The notes beneath the pieces were generated by a model that was not told the origin of the DNA, made no database searches, and saw nothing but the letters and a program-made list of their open reading frames with translations. A stretch of DNA of 64,000 nt from Antarctobacter aquimaris (GTDB lineage Bacteria > Pseudomonadota > Alphaproteobacteria > Rhodobacterales > Rhodobacteraceae): positions 1-64,000 of the forward strand of contig NZ_FXYF01000004.1 in NCBI RefSeq assembly GCF_900184945.1, given 5' to 3'. Below are positions 6,399 through 15,315 of this stretch, in pieces (position 1 is the first letter of the stretch; each line of letters begins with the position of its first letter). Position numbers and translations under genes: made by a program.

Positions 6399-7395
6399 CT
6401 TTCACCACCTCCAAGGGCTGCTGCTTGCGTGTGGCGTCGGCCACGCGGCGGTCTATCCGGGCACCCCAGCGGGCCTCGACCCAGCCGAAGATGCCATTGG
6501 CGCGGCTCATCACGACGGCGATCAGGATCACGCCGACGACGAGGTGCCAGTAGGTCGTCACCGCGCCGAGTTCATGCTTCAGCACGACAAAGGCGGCGGC
6601 GCCGACCAGCGGGCCGACCAGCGTGCCCAACCCGCCCAGGATGACCACCACGAGGGCCTCTCCGGAGACGGTCCAGCCGAGCAGGCCCGGCGAGATGTAC
6701 ATGATGTGCTGCGCCGCCAGCGCGCCCGCCAGGCCCGCGATCATGCCGGACAGACCGAAGACGTCCGCCTTGACCCGCCAGACTGTCAGCCCCAGCGCGC
6801 GCATCCGCTGTTCGTTGTGCATGACACCCGACAGCGACCGGCCAAGGCCCGAACGCAGGATCAGCACCGCGGCGCCATAGACCGCCCCCAGCATCGCCAG
6901 GCAGAACAGCGCGAAGGTGCGGCTGTCGTTCAGGTCGAGACCGATCAGGGACAGGTCCAGCCGCTCGATCCCGCTCAGCCCGTCGTCACCGCCAAAGATC
7001 GGCGCCTCGAAGACCCAGGAATAGGCCATCTGGCCAAAGGCCAGCGTCGCCATGATGAAATAGATGCCGTGACTGCGCGCGCAGACCGCGCCAATGGCCC
7101 AGCCCGCGGCCCCGGTCAGGGCCACCGCCCCGGCCATGGCAACCGGCGGCGCGATGCCCGCCTGGGTGGACAGCAGCGCGTAGGCATAGGCGCCCACGCC
7201 CATCAGCGCGCCGTGGCAAAGCGAAACCATCCCGCCGAAACCGGCGACGATGTCGAGCGCCAGCACGAGGATGGCAAGGATCAGGATCTCGGTCAGGATC
7301 TCCAGCCCGAAGTACTCGGCGGTGAAGGCCTGGACCAGCGCGCCGGCGGCCAGCAGGACCAGGACGGCATAGCGCAGGGGAGTGTGTCGGAACAT
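6391..7395 (-). CDS. livM: Branched-chain/aromatic ABC permease (LivM-like)
   Basis: A 334-residue inner-membrane permease with multiple hydrophobic helices. It carries the family landmark GFGGMVSLCHGALMGVGAY (residues ~80-100) and the coupling region SGVMHNEQRMRALGL that contacts the ATPase. It starts four bases after the livH stop. It partners LivH to form the translocation pore. The C-terminal cytoplasmic tail is basic. Confidence 0.88.
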   Translation of the reverse strand: MFRHTPLRYAVLVLLAAGALVQAFTAEYFGLEILTEILILAILVLALDIVAGFGGMVSLCHGALMGVGAYAYALLSTQAGIAPPVAMAGAVALTGAAGWAIGAVCARSHGIYFIMATLAFGQMAYSWVFEAPIFGGDDGLSGIERLDLSLIGLDLNDSRTFALFCLAMLGAVYGAAVLILRSGLGRSLSGVMHNEQRMRALGLTVWRVKADVFGLSGMIAGLAGALAAQHIMYISPGLLGWTVSGEALVVVILGGLGTLVGPLVGAAAFVVLKHELGAVTTYWHLVVGVILIAVVMSRANGIFGWVEARWGARIDRRVADATRKQQPLEVVKDA

Positions 7396-7399
7396 CGGT

Positions 7400-8269
7400 T
7401 TATCCTTTCGCCGGGAACAGGCCGACCGGCTTGATCACGAGGACCGCGGCCAGCAGGGCGTAGATGAGGACAGAGGCAAGCTGCGGCGCGAGCACCGCAC
7501 CGAAGGTCTGCACGAAACCGTAGATCAGCGATCCGGCGATCGCGCCCTTGAGCGACCCCAGCCCGCCGATCACGATCACGATCAGCGTCGGGATCAGGAT
7601 TTGCAGACCCATGTCGGGCGTGACGCTCAGCAGCGGTGCGGCGACCGCGCCCGCCAGTCCCGCCAACGCGCAGCCGACGCAGAACACGACAAAGAACAAC
7701 CGTTCGACATTGATGCCCAGGCAGGCGGCCATGGCGTCGTTGTCGACCCCGGCGCGGATCATCGCGCCGATCTGGGTGCGGCCCAGCACAAAGGCCAGCG
7801 CGGCGAAGATGGCCAGTCCCAGCGCGATGATGAACAGCCGGTAGGTCGGATATTCGACGCCGAGAAAGCTCAGCCGGCCGTCCAGCAGCGCGGGCACCTC
7901 GATGGCCAGCGCGATGTCGCCCCAGAAGATGCGGGTGAGATCCAGCGCCAGGAAGATCAGCCCGAAGGTGACCAGCACCTGCGCCATCGGCCCGGATTTG
8001 CGCATCCGCTTGATGAGGCCGGAATAGAGCAGGATGCCCACCCCGGCGACCGCCACGGGCGCCAGGAAGAAGCCCATCCAGAAGCCGCCCACCGCCGCCA
8101 GCGAGGCCGCGAAATAGGCCCCCAGCGCGTAGAGCGACCCATGCGCGAGATTGACGAAATGCATCAGCCCGAAGATGACCGTCAGGCCGATGGAAAGCAG
8201 AAACAGAAGCATCGAAAGTTGCAGGGCGTTGAGCGCCTGAAGCGTCCAGAAGCCGAGATCATGTGCCAT
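7400..8269 (-). CDS. livH: Branched-chain/aromatic ABC permease (LivH-like)
   Basis: A 289-residue permease with about eight hydrophobic segments and the LivH signature GLTVIFGLMHFVNLAHGSLY near the N-terminus. A strong RBS (GAGGAGG) precedes the ATG. It is separated from the binding-protein gene by a 56-base gap containing a 12-bp perfect hairpin, an arrangement that commonly lowers permease expression relative to the binding protein. Confidence 0.9.
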   Translation of the reverse strand: MAHDLGFWTLQALNALQLSMLLFLLSIGLTVIFGLMHFVNLAHGSLYALGAYFAASLAAVGGFWMGFFLAPVAVAGVGILLYSGLIKRMRKSGPMAQVLVTFGLIFLALDLTRIFWGDIALAIEVPALLDGRLSFLGVEYPTYRLFIIALGLAIFAALAFVLGRTQIGAMIRAGVDNDAMAACLGINVERLFFVVFCVGCALAGLAGAVAAPLLSVTPDMGLQILIPTLIVIVIGGLGSLKGAIAGSLIYGFVQTFGAVLAPQLASVLIYALLAAVLVIKPVGLFPAKG

Positions 8270-8292
8270 TGCCGGGTCCTCCTCCGGGTCAT

Positions 8293-8319
8293 GGTCCGGC
8301 CGTCGGGGACGGCCGGACC
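8293..8319 (-). promoter_or_regulatory. Intercistronic hairpin between binding protein and permease
   Basis: Arms GGTCCGGCCGTC and GACGGCCGGACC are perfect complements with a GGG loop, just 3' of the binding-protein stop. It is probably an mRNA-stabilising or attenuating stem giving differential expression of the periplasmic component. Confidence 0.6.
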
Positions 8320-8325
8320 GGGGTG

Positions 8326-9498
8326 TCAGTTGGAAACCGGGGCCATCTGGCAGCCGTTGACCGGATCGGCCTCGGCGGGCAGCTGGGCCAGGACCTTCTG
8401 GGTCAGGCCGTTCTCGCCGGCGACGGTCTCGTAGACGTAGATCGGCTGCACCACGTTGTTGGTGGCCGGGTCGATCGAGGTCTTGCCGCGCGGGCCGTCA
8501 AAGCTGACCTGGCGCAGCGCGCGGGCCAGTGCCTCGCGATCCGCGGCCCCGGTCTTGGTGGCCTCGACCAAGGCGCGGGCGGCGTCGTAGCCCTGCACCG
8601 CGAATTCCGACGGCACGCGGCCGGTGGCGGCGGTGAAGGCCTCGGCAAAGGTCTTGTTCTCGGCGTTGTCGATGGTCGGCACGTAGTGCAGCGCGGTGAT
8701 CACGCCCTCGGCGGCCGGGCCTTCGGCGTTGACATACAGCGGCGAGGTCAGGAAGCCCGAGCCGTAGAGCGGCAGCTCGGCCTTCAGGCCAAAGCTGTCG
8801 TACTGCTTGACGAAGGAAATCGCCTCGCCCCCGGCGTAGAAGACATAGACCGCCTCGGCGCCGCTGGCCTTGGCCTGCGCCAGGTAGGGACCGAAATCCT
8901 GGGTCTTCTGGAAGGGGGTGAACTCCTGGCCGACGATCTCGCCGCCCGCAGCGGTATAGCTGGCGGCAAAGGCGTCGATCATCTGGCGGCCGGCGGCATA
9001 GTCGGGCGCCAGGGTGTAGACCTTCTTGATGCCCTGCGCGGCCATCCAGGCACCCATCGGGCGGTTCACCTGCCCGTTGGAAAACGACATGCGCGTGATG
9101 TAGGGCGAGCAGTCCGCGCCGGTCGCCTCGTCGTTGCCGGCATTGGCGACGATCAGCGGCACGCCCGCGCCGTCGATCATGTCGCGCACCGCGCCCAGCA
9201 CGCCCGAGGACACGATGCCCGCGACGACATCGACCTTGTCCTGAAGGATCAGCTTCTTGGCCTTGCCCAGGGCGACCGGCGGCTTGACCTCGGTGTCCTC
9301 GCGGAGGATCTCGAAGGTGGCCGTGGTCTCGGCGCCGAAGGTCTTGAGCCCCAGTTCAAAGCCCGCGTCGATGTCGTTGCCGAGCGCGGCGTAGACGCCC
9401 GAGTAGGGCAGCAGCAGGCCGACCTTCAGGCTTTCGGCAGCGGCAGGCATGGCAAGGGTGGTGGCGAGCCCGAGGGCCGCCAGGAATGCGCGTTTCAT
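8326..9498 (-). CDS. ABC transporter periplasmic binding protein (HAAT/aromatic acid type)
   Basis: A 390-residue type I periplasmic binding protein. A Sec signal peptide (MKRAFLAALGLATTLAMPAA) precedes the mature start ESLKVGLLLPYSGVYAALGN, typical of LivJ/LivK-like and aromatic-acid receptors. RBS is GGAGGAAAT. It is the receptor for the downstream LivHMGF components, in the same transcript as benABCD, so benzoate or a related carboxylate is the probable ligand. Two cysteines (around GADCSPY and NGCQMAP) could form a disulfide in the periplasm. Confidence 0.88.
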   Translation of the reverse strand: MKRAFLAALGLATTLAMPAAAESLKVGLLLPYSGVYAALGNDIDAGFELGLKTFGAETTATFEILREDTEVKPPVALGKAKKLILQDKVDVVAGIVSSGVLGAVRDMIDGAGVPLIVANAGNDEATGADCSPYITRMSFSNGQVNRPMGAWMAAQGIKKVYTLAPDYAAGRQMIDAFAASYTAAGGEIVGQEFTPFQKTQDFGPYLAQAKASGAEAVYVFYAGGEAISFVKQYDSFGLKAELPLYGSGFLTSPLYVNAEGPAAEGVITALHYVPTIDNAENKTFAEAFTAATGRVPSEFAVQGYDAARALVEATKTGAADREALARALRQVSFDGPRGKTSIDPATNNVVQPIYVYETVAGENGLTQKVLAQLPAEADPVNGCQMAPVSN

Positions 9499-9543
9499 GT
9501 TGGATTTCCTCCAGTTAAGGTATTTGGCGGCCCTCCTCCGGGC

Positions 9544-10323
9544 CTAGCCGAGATCGCCCCCGCCCACCGGCACCGTGACGCCGGTGAGGTAGGAGGCTTC
9601 ATCCGACGCCAGGAACAGGATCGGGCCTGCCTGCTCGTCGAGGGTTCCGTAGCGTTTCATCAGCGAGGACTGGATCGTCTGGTCGACGATGGTCTTGTAC
9701 CAGTCCTCGCGCTGTTCCTGCTCCGCGTTGGGGTTGCGCGGCACGACGCGCGGCGGCGCTTCGGTCCCGCCCGGCGCGGTGGCGACGACGCGGATGCCCC
9801 GCTCGGCCACTTCCCAGGCAAGGCTGGCGGTGAGCGCGTTCACCCCGCCCTTGGCCGCCGCATAGGGCACGCGGTTCAGCCCGCGCGTGGCGATGGACGA
9901 GACGTTGACGATCACGCCGCTTTCACGCGGCAGCATGTGGTCGATGGCCGCGCGGCAGCAGTAGAGCGTGGGAAACAGCGACCGCCGGACCTCGGCGTCG
10001 ATCTGTTTCGGCTCGTAGAACTCGTAAGGCTTGGCCCAGATCGTGCCGCCGACGTTGTTGACCAGGATGTCGATCCGGCCCCAGAGGTCCACGGCCCTTT
10101 GCATGGCCTTTTCGCAGCCGGACCAGGTCTCGAGGTTGACCGAGATCGCCTGCGCCTCGCCGCCCGCCGCGCGGATCGCCTTGACCACCTCGGAACGGGC
10201 GGGAGAACGGTCGACGATCAGCACCTTGGCGCCCTCGGACGCGGCGCGTTCCGCGACGCGGCGGCCGATGCCCTGCGCCGCGCCGGTCACGACCATGACC
10301 TTGTTCTCGAAACGGGGGGTCAT
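9544..10323 (-). CDS. benD: Benzoate diol dehydrogenase (short-chain dehydrogenase)
   Basis: A 259-residue SDR that oxidises 1,6-dihydroxycyclohexa-2,4-diene-1-carboxylate to catechol with NAD+ and loss of CO2. It has the Rossmann motif TGAAQGIG, NNVGG, and the catalytic Ser-Tyr-Lys in NVSSIATRG...YAAAKGG. The family-specific segments EVRRSLFPTLYCCRAA and ATAPGGTEAPPR are characteristic of BenD/XylL. Its start overlaps the benC stop by ATGA. Confidence 0.92.
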   Translation of the reverse strand: MTPRFENKVMVVTGAAQGIGRRVAERAASEGAKVLIVDRSPARSEVVKAIRAAGGEAQAISVNLETWSGCEKAMQRAVDLWGRIDILVNNVGGTIWAKPYEFYEPKQIDAEVRRSLFPTLYCCRAAIDHMLPRESGVIVNVSSIATRGLNRVPYAAAKGGVNALTASLAWEVAERGIRVVATAPGGTEAPPRVVPRNPNAEQEQREDWYKTIVDQTIQSSLMKRYGTLDEQAGPILFLASDEASYLTGVTVPVGGGDLG

Positions 10324-11342
10324 GCGGCTTCCTTCCCCGCCTCGGTCGGGTTGAACTTCTCGAAGTAGAAGTTGGCCGGCTCCACCCCCAGCTTGCCGAA
10401 ATGGGCACGCACGGCATCGACCATCGGCGGCGGGCCGCAGAGGTAGACGTCGCAGTCGCCTCCCGCCAGGTCATCGGCGGCCAGGTGGTCGGTGACAAAG
10501 CCCTTGCGTTCATGCGCATCGTCGTCGGCAGCAAGGATCGTGATGACGGTCACATTGCCGATCCTGTCGGCAAGCCGCTGCACGCGCTCCAGCTCCACCA
10601 GGTCGGCGGCGCGGGTGACGGCGTAGTAGAGCGTGATCGGGTGATCGCTGCCGGTCTCCGCCACCTGCTCCAGCATCGACAGGAACGGGGCCAGCCCGGT
10701 GCCGCCCGCCAGCCAGAGCTGCGCGCGTTCGACGGGCCGCAGGTAGAAGGCGCCCATGGGGCCGGTCACGGTGACGGCATCGCCGGGCTGGGCGCGCTCA
10801 CCCAGGTAGCTGCTCATGACGCCGCCGGGCAGGTTGCGGATGAGAAAGGTCGCCTCGTCCGCGCCGGGGGCGGAGGAGAAGGAATAGGAGCGGTGCTTGC
10901 CGGTGCCCGGAACCGTGACGTTGACGTACTGACCGGGCAGAAAGCCGATCGGCTTGGCCAGTTTCACCCGCAGGCCAAAGGAGGTGGCGGACAGCAGGTC
11001 GACGCCAAGGACCTCGCCTTCGACCGCCTCCGGCGCGGTCTTGCAGATGGCGGACGAGGCCGGCACCCGCAGCACGCAGTCGCTTTCGGGGATCATCTGG
11101 CAGGTCAGGACGTAGCCCTGTTCGGCCTCCTCGTCGGACATGGATTCGTCCATGTAGAATTCCAGCTCGTACTCGCCCTTTTCGGCAAAGCACTTGCAGG
11201 TGCCGCAGACGCCGTCGCGGCAGTCCATCGGCAGGTTGATCTTCTGGCGAAAGGCGGCGTCGGTCACCTTTTCGTCGTCGTCGCACTGGATGACGCGGGT
11301 CACGCCATCCTCGAAGTTCAGGGCGATGTTGTAGGTCGTCAT
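10320..11342 (-). CDS. benC: Benzoate 1,2-dioxygenase reductase component
   Basis: A 340-residue three-domain electron transfer protein that passes electrons from NADH to BenAB. The N-terminal plant-type [2Fe-2S] ferredoxin is visible as CRDGVCGTCKCF with the distant fourth cysteine in VLTCQM. The FAD domain motif is RSYSFSSAPG (~160-170) and the NAD domain follows (LAGGTGLAPFLSML, YLCGPPPMVD near the C-terminus). Length and domain order match BenC/XylZ. It is coupled to benD and separated from benB by a 74-base gap with a hairpin. Confidence 0.93.
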   Translation of the reverse strand: MTTYNIALNFEDGVTRVIQCDDDEKVTDAAFRQKINLPMDCRDGVCGTCKCFAEKGEYELEFYMDESMSDEEAEQGYVLTCQMIPESDCVLRVPASSAICKTAPEAVEGEVLGVDLLSATSFGLRVKLAKPIGFLPGQYVNVTVPGTGKHRSYSFSSAPGADEATFLIRNLPGGVMSSYLGERAQPGDAVTVTGPMGAFYLRPVERAQLWLAGGTGLAPFLSMLEQVAETGSDHPITLYYAVTRAADLVELERVQRLADRIGNVTVITILAADDDAHERKGFVTDHLAADDLAGGDCDVYLCGPPPMVDAVRAHFGKLGVEPANFYFEKFNPTEAGKEAA

Positions 11343-11360
11343 GGCATGCTCCTCCCTTTG

Positions 11361-11387
11361 CCGCGCACCCGTTGCCTGGGTGCGCGG
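11361..11387 (-). promoter_or_regulatory. Intercistronic hairpin between benB and benC
   Basis: Ten-base perfect arms CCGCGCACCC and GGGTGCGCGG around a seven-base loop lie between the oxygenase and reductase genes. The position suggests mRNA processing or stability control that keeps oxygenase more abundant than reductase. Confidence 0.5.
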
Positions 11388-11416
11388 AGGTTCCTGTCCG
11401 GTCCGCGAAGACGGGG

Positions 11417-11950
11417 TTAGATGTGGTAGACGTCGATCACGTGGTGGATGTGGTCGTTCTTCAGGACGACCTTCTTGTCCGCGATCAGTGGGCGGGCGCC
11501 GCTGGTGTCGATCGTGTAGAACGACGTGCCCCAGTGCTGATCCGTCCTGGAATAGCGATAGCTCAGCGTCTGCCAGTTGAAGCGCAGCTTGATCTGCGAT
11601 CCTTCGCGGCTCAGCACCTCGATCCCCGAAAGGTAATGGTTGGTGCGCGGCTCCGGCAGCGAGGTGGCCGAGGACCGGTCGGTCTTGATCCGGAACACGC
11701 GGTCCTCGATGCCCTGCTTGTTGGGGTAGTACATCAGCGACATCTCGTTGGCCGGATCCTCGGTCAACATGTCCTCGTCGTCCCAGGCGGGCATCCAGAA
11801 CGGGCAGTCCTTGTGGTAGAAGGCCAGCCAGCTGTCCCAGTCGCGGTCATCCAGCGCGCGGGCCTCGGCAAAGAGAAAGGCCTGGATGTCCTCGTAGGTC
11901 AGGGTCCTGGCGGTCGCGGGGTGGTCAAGCGTTGTGGTGGTCATGGTCAT
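11417..11950 (-). CDS. benB: Benzoate 1,2-dioxygenase small (beta) subunit
   Basis: A 177-residue ring-hydroxylating dioxygenase beta subunit (SnoaL-like cone fold). It shows family blocks FLFAEARALDDRDWDSWLAF, DCPFWMPAWDDED and HYLSGIEVL. It is structural in the alpha3beta3 oxygenase and lacks metal sites. It begins six bases after the benA stop, so the two subunits are co-translated. Specificity between benzoate and toluate cannot be set from this subunit. Confidence 0.92.
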   Translation of the reverse strand: MTMTTTTLDHPATARTLTYEDIQAFLFAEARALDDRDWDSWLAFYHKDCPFWMPAWDDEDMLTEDPANEMSLMYYPNKQGIEDRVFRIKTDRSSATSLPEPRTNHYLSGIEVLSREGSQIKLRFNWQTLSYRYSRTDQHWGTSFYTIDTSGARPLIADKKVVLKNDHIHHVIDVYHI

Positions 11951-11956
11951 TTCTCC

Positions 11957-13345
11957 TCACTCTGCGGCCACGGATGCGCCCGGCGCGGTTGCGCGTTCCT
12001 TGGCGATGGCGTCGGCCATGCGCTGCGACCAGTTGCTGTGCTGGATGACGAACAGGCCTTCGTCCTCGGTGCGGGCGCCGGACAGGATCGGGGCGATGCC
12101 CAGGGCCTTGGCGTCCTCGTCGGGGCCCTGGATCCACTGGGTGGCGCCGCGGGTCAGGTCGTTCCATTTCGCATGGGCCGCGCCGGCATAGCCGCGCTGG
12201 GTGGCGCGGAATTCCTCGGTGTCGTCCGGCGTCGCCATGCCCGAGGCGTTGAAGAAATCCTCGTACTGGCGGATGCGGCGGGTGCGCGCCTCCTGGCTCT
12301 CGCCCTTGGGCGCGATGCAGTAGATCGTCACCTCGGTCTGGTCGACGCTCACGGGCCGGAACACGCGGATCTGGCTGCTGAACTGATCCATCAGAAAGAC
12401 GTTGGGATACAGGCACAGGTTGCGCAGCACGCCGACCATCCAGTCGGCCTTGGTCTTGCCGTGCTTTTCGGTCCACTCGTCCTTGCGCGGGTAGTTCGGG
12501 CGGTTGGTCGGGTCGGCCCATTCGGTCCACAGCAGGATGTGGCCGTTCTCGTAGGCGTGGAAGCCGCCGCGCTGCTTGGCCCACTTGCTGGCGTCGGTCG
12601 CCTTGATGTTGTCTTCCTTGCCGTCGTCGGTGCGGTGCGCGGTGGTGGCGACGTAGTTCCAGTGCACCGCCGAGACGTGGTAGCCGTCGGCGCCGTTCTC
12701 GGCCTGAAGCTTCCAGTTGCCGTCATAGGTGTAGGTGGACGATCCGCGCAGCACCTCCAGCCCCTCGTCGGCCTGGTCGACGATCATGTCGATCATCTTG
12801 CGCGCCTCGCCCAGGTAGTCCTCCAGCGGCTTCACGTCGGCGTTGAGCGAGCCGAACAGGAAACCGCGGTAGTTCTCGAACCGGGCAACCTTGGTCAGGT
12901 CATGGCTGCCGTCCTTGTTGAACTGCTCGGGGTAGCCCGCGCCCTTGGGGTCCTTGACCTTCAGGAGCTTGCCGGTGTTGGAGAAGGTCCAGCCGTGGAA
13001 CGGGCAGGTAAAGGTCTTCTGGTTGCGGCGCTTGAAGCGGCACAGCTGCGCGCCGCGGTGCGAACAGGCGTTGACCAGCGCGTGCAGCTCGCCGTCCTTG
13101 TCGCGGGTGATGACGACGGGCGTGCGGCCCATGGTCAGGGTGAAATAGTCGCCCGGGTTCGGGATCTGGCTTTCATGCGCCATGTAGATCCAGTTGCCCT
13201 CGAAGATGTGCTTGATTTCCAGCTCGAACAGCTCCTCGTCGGCAAAGATGTCCCGGCGGCAGCGGAACACGCCGTTCTCCGGGTCGTCCTGGATCGCGCC
13301 GTCGAGCCGCGCTTCGAATGCGTCGAGGTTGGATTGGGTGAACAT
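11957..13345 (-). CDS. benA: Benzoate 1,2-dioxygenase large (alpha) subunit
   Basis: A 462-residue Rieske non-heme iron oxygenase subunit that dihydroxylates benzoate at C1-C2. The Rieske cluster ligands are Cys94/His96 (ACSHRG) and Cys114/His117 (TCPFHGW). The mononuclear iron histidines are in the block [14 protein letters not shown] (~215-228). The chosen ATG at 13345 follows GGAGGAGGAC; an upstream in-frame extension to 13603 overlaps catB and has no RBS. It lies 71 bases after catB and heads benABCD. Confidence 0.93.
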   Translation of the reverse strand: MFTQSNLDAFEARLDGAIQDDPENGVFRCRRDIFADEELFELEIKHIFEGNWIYMAHESQIPNPGDYFTLTMGRTPVVITRDKDGELHALVNACSHRGAQLCRFKRRNQKTFTCPFHGWTFSNTGKLLKVKDPKGAGYPEQFNKDGSHDLTKVARFENYRGFLFGSLNADVKPLEDYLGEARKMIDMIVDQADEGLEVLRGSSTYTYDGNWKLQAENGADGYHVSAVHWNYVATTAHRTDDGKEDNIKATDASKWAKQRGGFHAYENGHILLWTEWADPTNRPNYPRKDEWTEKHGKTKADWMVGVLRNLCLYPNVFLMDQFSSQIRVFRPVSVDQTEVTIYCIAPKGESQEARTRRIRQYEDFFNASGMATPDDTEEFRATQRGYAGAAHAKWNDLTRGATQWIQGPDEDAKALGIAPILSGARTEDEGLFVIQHSNWSQRMADAIAKERATAPGASVAAE

Positions 13346-13416
13346 GGATGGTCCTCCTCCTGGCGGCCGTGTCGCGCCTTGCTGCGCTGTGGCCGGGTTT
13401 GATGGGATGTCGCCGG

Positions 13417-14574
13417 TTATGCGCCGGCGACGGTTTTCCTGGTCCGACCGCCATCGCGGCGGAAGAAATCGATCTTGTCGGGGTCGAGCGTCGCGCCGAT
13501 GCCGGGGCCGGTGGGGATCTCGACGCAGAAATCGCGGTAGACGATCGGGTTCGCGAGAATGTCTTCGGTCAGCAGCAGCGGGCCAAAGAACTCGGTCCCC
13601 CAATGCAGCGTCTCGACCGTGGCAAACAGTTGCAGCGCGGCGGCGGTGCCGAGGCCGGTTTCCAGCATGGTGCCGCCATACAGGCCCAGCCCCGCGGCCT
13701 GGCCGATGGCCACCACCTCGGCGGCGCGCTTCAGCCCGCCCGATTGCGCGACCTTGACGGCAAAGACGTCGGCGGCCCGCGCGTTCGCCACTTCCAGCGC
13801 GTCCTCGGGGCCGTTCAGCGCCTCGTCGGCCATGACGGCGATCTCGTAGCCCTGCGCCAGTTCGGCCATCGCGCGGCGAGAGCGCGCCGGCACCGGCTGT
13901 TCGACCAGTTCGCAGCCGACCTCCTGCAACCCCTTCAGGCCCCAGCGTGCCTCCTGCAGCGACCAGGCGGTGTTGATGTCCACGCGCACGCTGGCGGTGT
14001 CGCCGACCGCCTGCTTGATCCGGGCGACATGGGCCACGTCCTCGCGGACCGTCCGCTTGCCGATCTTCAGCTTGAAGACGTTGTGGCGGCGGGTCTCGAT
14101 CATTTCCCGGGCTTCGGCGATGTCCGTCTCGGAGTTGCCCGAGGCCAGCGTCCAGGCCACCGGCAGCCGGTCATGGACCGCGCCGCCGAACAGCTGCGCC
14201 ACCGGGACGCCCAGGCGCTTGCCCAGCCCGTCCCACAGCGCGATTTCCACGGCGGTCCTGGCGATGCGGTTGCCCTTGACCAGCCGGTCGACCAGCTGAA
14301 GCGCGCCGTTCACGTCGTCGCCGTCGCGGCCCAGCAGCACCGGGGCGATGTAGGTGTCGATCGCCGAACGGATGCTTTCGGGGCTTTCCGCGCCGTAGCT
14401 GAGGCCACCGATGGTCGTGCCCTCGCCGATGCCCTCGGACCCGTCGGAGAAGGTGACCCTGACCAGAACGGCGGTCTGCACCCGCATCGTGGCCATCGAC
14501 AGCACGTGGCCGCGAATGGTCGGGATGTCGAGGATCATCGTCTCGATCTGGTCAATCTTGGTCACGGGGCTCAC
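13417..14574 (-). CDS. catB: Muconate cycloisomerase
   Basis: A 385-residue enolase-superfamily enzyme converting cis,cis-muconate to muconolactone. The N-terminal capping domain ([19 protein letters not shown]) precedes the barrel with the catalytic lysine pair in FKLKIG, metal ligands in [16 protein letters not shown] and MADEA, and the second catalytic lysine in [10 protein letters not shown]. The start is taken as GTG at 14574 ([13 protein letters not shown] aligns with known CatB N-termini), or the neighbouring GTG at 14577. The open frame to 14712 would swallow the operator-like palindrome at 14641. As first gene of the catB-benABCD-liv transcript it is probably muconate-induced. Confidence 0.92.
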   Translation of the reverse strand: MSPVTKIDQIETMILDIPTIRGHVLSMATMRVQTAVLVRVTFSDGSEGIGEGTTIGGLSYGAESPESIRSAIDTYIAPVLLGRDGDDVNGALQLVDRLVKGNRIARTAVEIALWDGLGKRLGVPVAQLFGGAVHDRLPVAWTLASGNSETDIAEAREMIETRRHNVFKLKIGKRTVREDVAHVARIKQAVGDTASVRVDINTAWSLQEARWGLKGLQEVGCELVEQPVPARSRRAMAELAQGYEIAVMADEALNGPEDALEVANARAADVFAVKVAQSGGLKRAAEVVAIGQAAGLGLYGGTMLETGLGTAAALQLFATVETLHWGTEFFGPLLLTEDILANPIVYRDFCVEIPTGPGIGATLDPDKIDFFRRDGGRTRKTVAGA

Positions 14575-14640
14575 CACATTCTCAGGGTCGGTTTCGATGC
14601 AGAGTGCCCGCTGGACGTGGAGTCTGTCGATGATGGGACG

Positions 14641-14656
14641 GGTCTCGGGTGATACC
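14641..14656. promoter_or_regulatory. LysR-type operator candidate 3, upstream of catB
   Basis: GGTCTCGGGTGATACC matches the reverse complement of the palindrome at 2840-2855 at 14 of 16 positions, and lies 67 bases before the catB start. Read toward catB, it is preceded by CCATGCC and CAGGGTAT, as at operator 1 near catA. This is probably the CatR site for the ben/cat operon. Confidence 0.55.
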
Positions 14657-15315
14657 CTGGGCAGGCATGGGGGCGGTTGGACAAAAGCGGCGATGACCGT
14701 CGGAGATGCCAACGGCGGCGCAAAAACCTGCCCCCGGGGTGGAGCAACGGTCGGTCAGCTTGGGCTGGCTGCCCTGGACATCGTCAGTTCCTCCCTGTGC
14801 TTCCTGCGTACGACCGGAAACCGCGGGAACGCGACAGATAGAGATGAGGGAAGTTATCCAGGTCTGTCCTGAGTTGTTTTCTTCCTTGGACTCAGATGCC
14901 TGACTGACACACTTTTCCGAACCGCTTCCGTTGTTGGCCGCGGAAAAACCTCGTCTACAAAGGAGAAGACCGCCCCTCGCTCCCTTCAAGGCAGCCGTTC
15001 CATGTTGGACGCGCCGGACGACCGACGTCATCTCGCATGACCGGACGTGTCGTGGGCCACGATGCCGTCATCTTTGCCCGGGTCAGCGTCAATGAACCTG
15101 TCGCCAATACCGGCGACCCTGGGATCGGCGTGATCCGGCATCGCCGGTGACACCCCCGGGCGCGGAAAACGCTAATGACCCCTGCGAAGGCGCCGGGCGT
15201 CCTGTCGCCGCGCCAAAGCGGCCCGGCCGACCCGGATGCCTCGCCCCTTTCCGTCCGGCCGTAGCTTCCCTACAAGGCGCTTGAAAAACGACAGAATGAA
15301 CCGACCCTTGCAGCC
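14657..15315. other. Long intergenic region between catB and the glycosyltransferase gene
   Basis: About 660 bases without a convincing complete gene. It would contain the catB promoter on one side and any promoter of the rightward glycosyltransferase gene on the other. Codon usage in the open frames here is unlike the neighbouring genes. A short hexapeptide-acyltransferase-like remnant at 15037-15150 is the only coding trace I see. No tRNA, IS end or intrinsic terminator was found. Confidence 0.5.
15037..15150 (+). pseudogene. Possible acyltransferase fragment (hexapeptide-repeat-like)
   Basis: A 37-codon frame reads MTGRVVGHDAVIFARVSVNE followed by PVANTGDPGIGVI. It resembles a coil of left-handed beta-helix acyltransferases such as serine or sugar O-acetyltransferases. 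No flanking domain, RBS or continuation exists. If real it is a remnant of a gene once located before the glycosyltransferase; chance similarity is quite possible. Confidence 0.22.

Noticed and set aside
8263-10368. 701-codon plus-strand frame across livK and benD
   Set aside because: Antisense to two well-supported genes; composition is typical of shadow frames.
14582-15031. 149-codon minus-strand frame upstream of catB
   Set aside because: No RBS or family resemblance, and it covers the operator-like palindrome and promoter region of catB.
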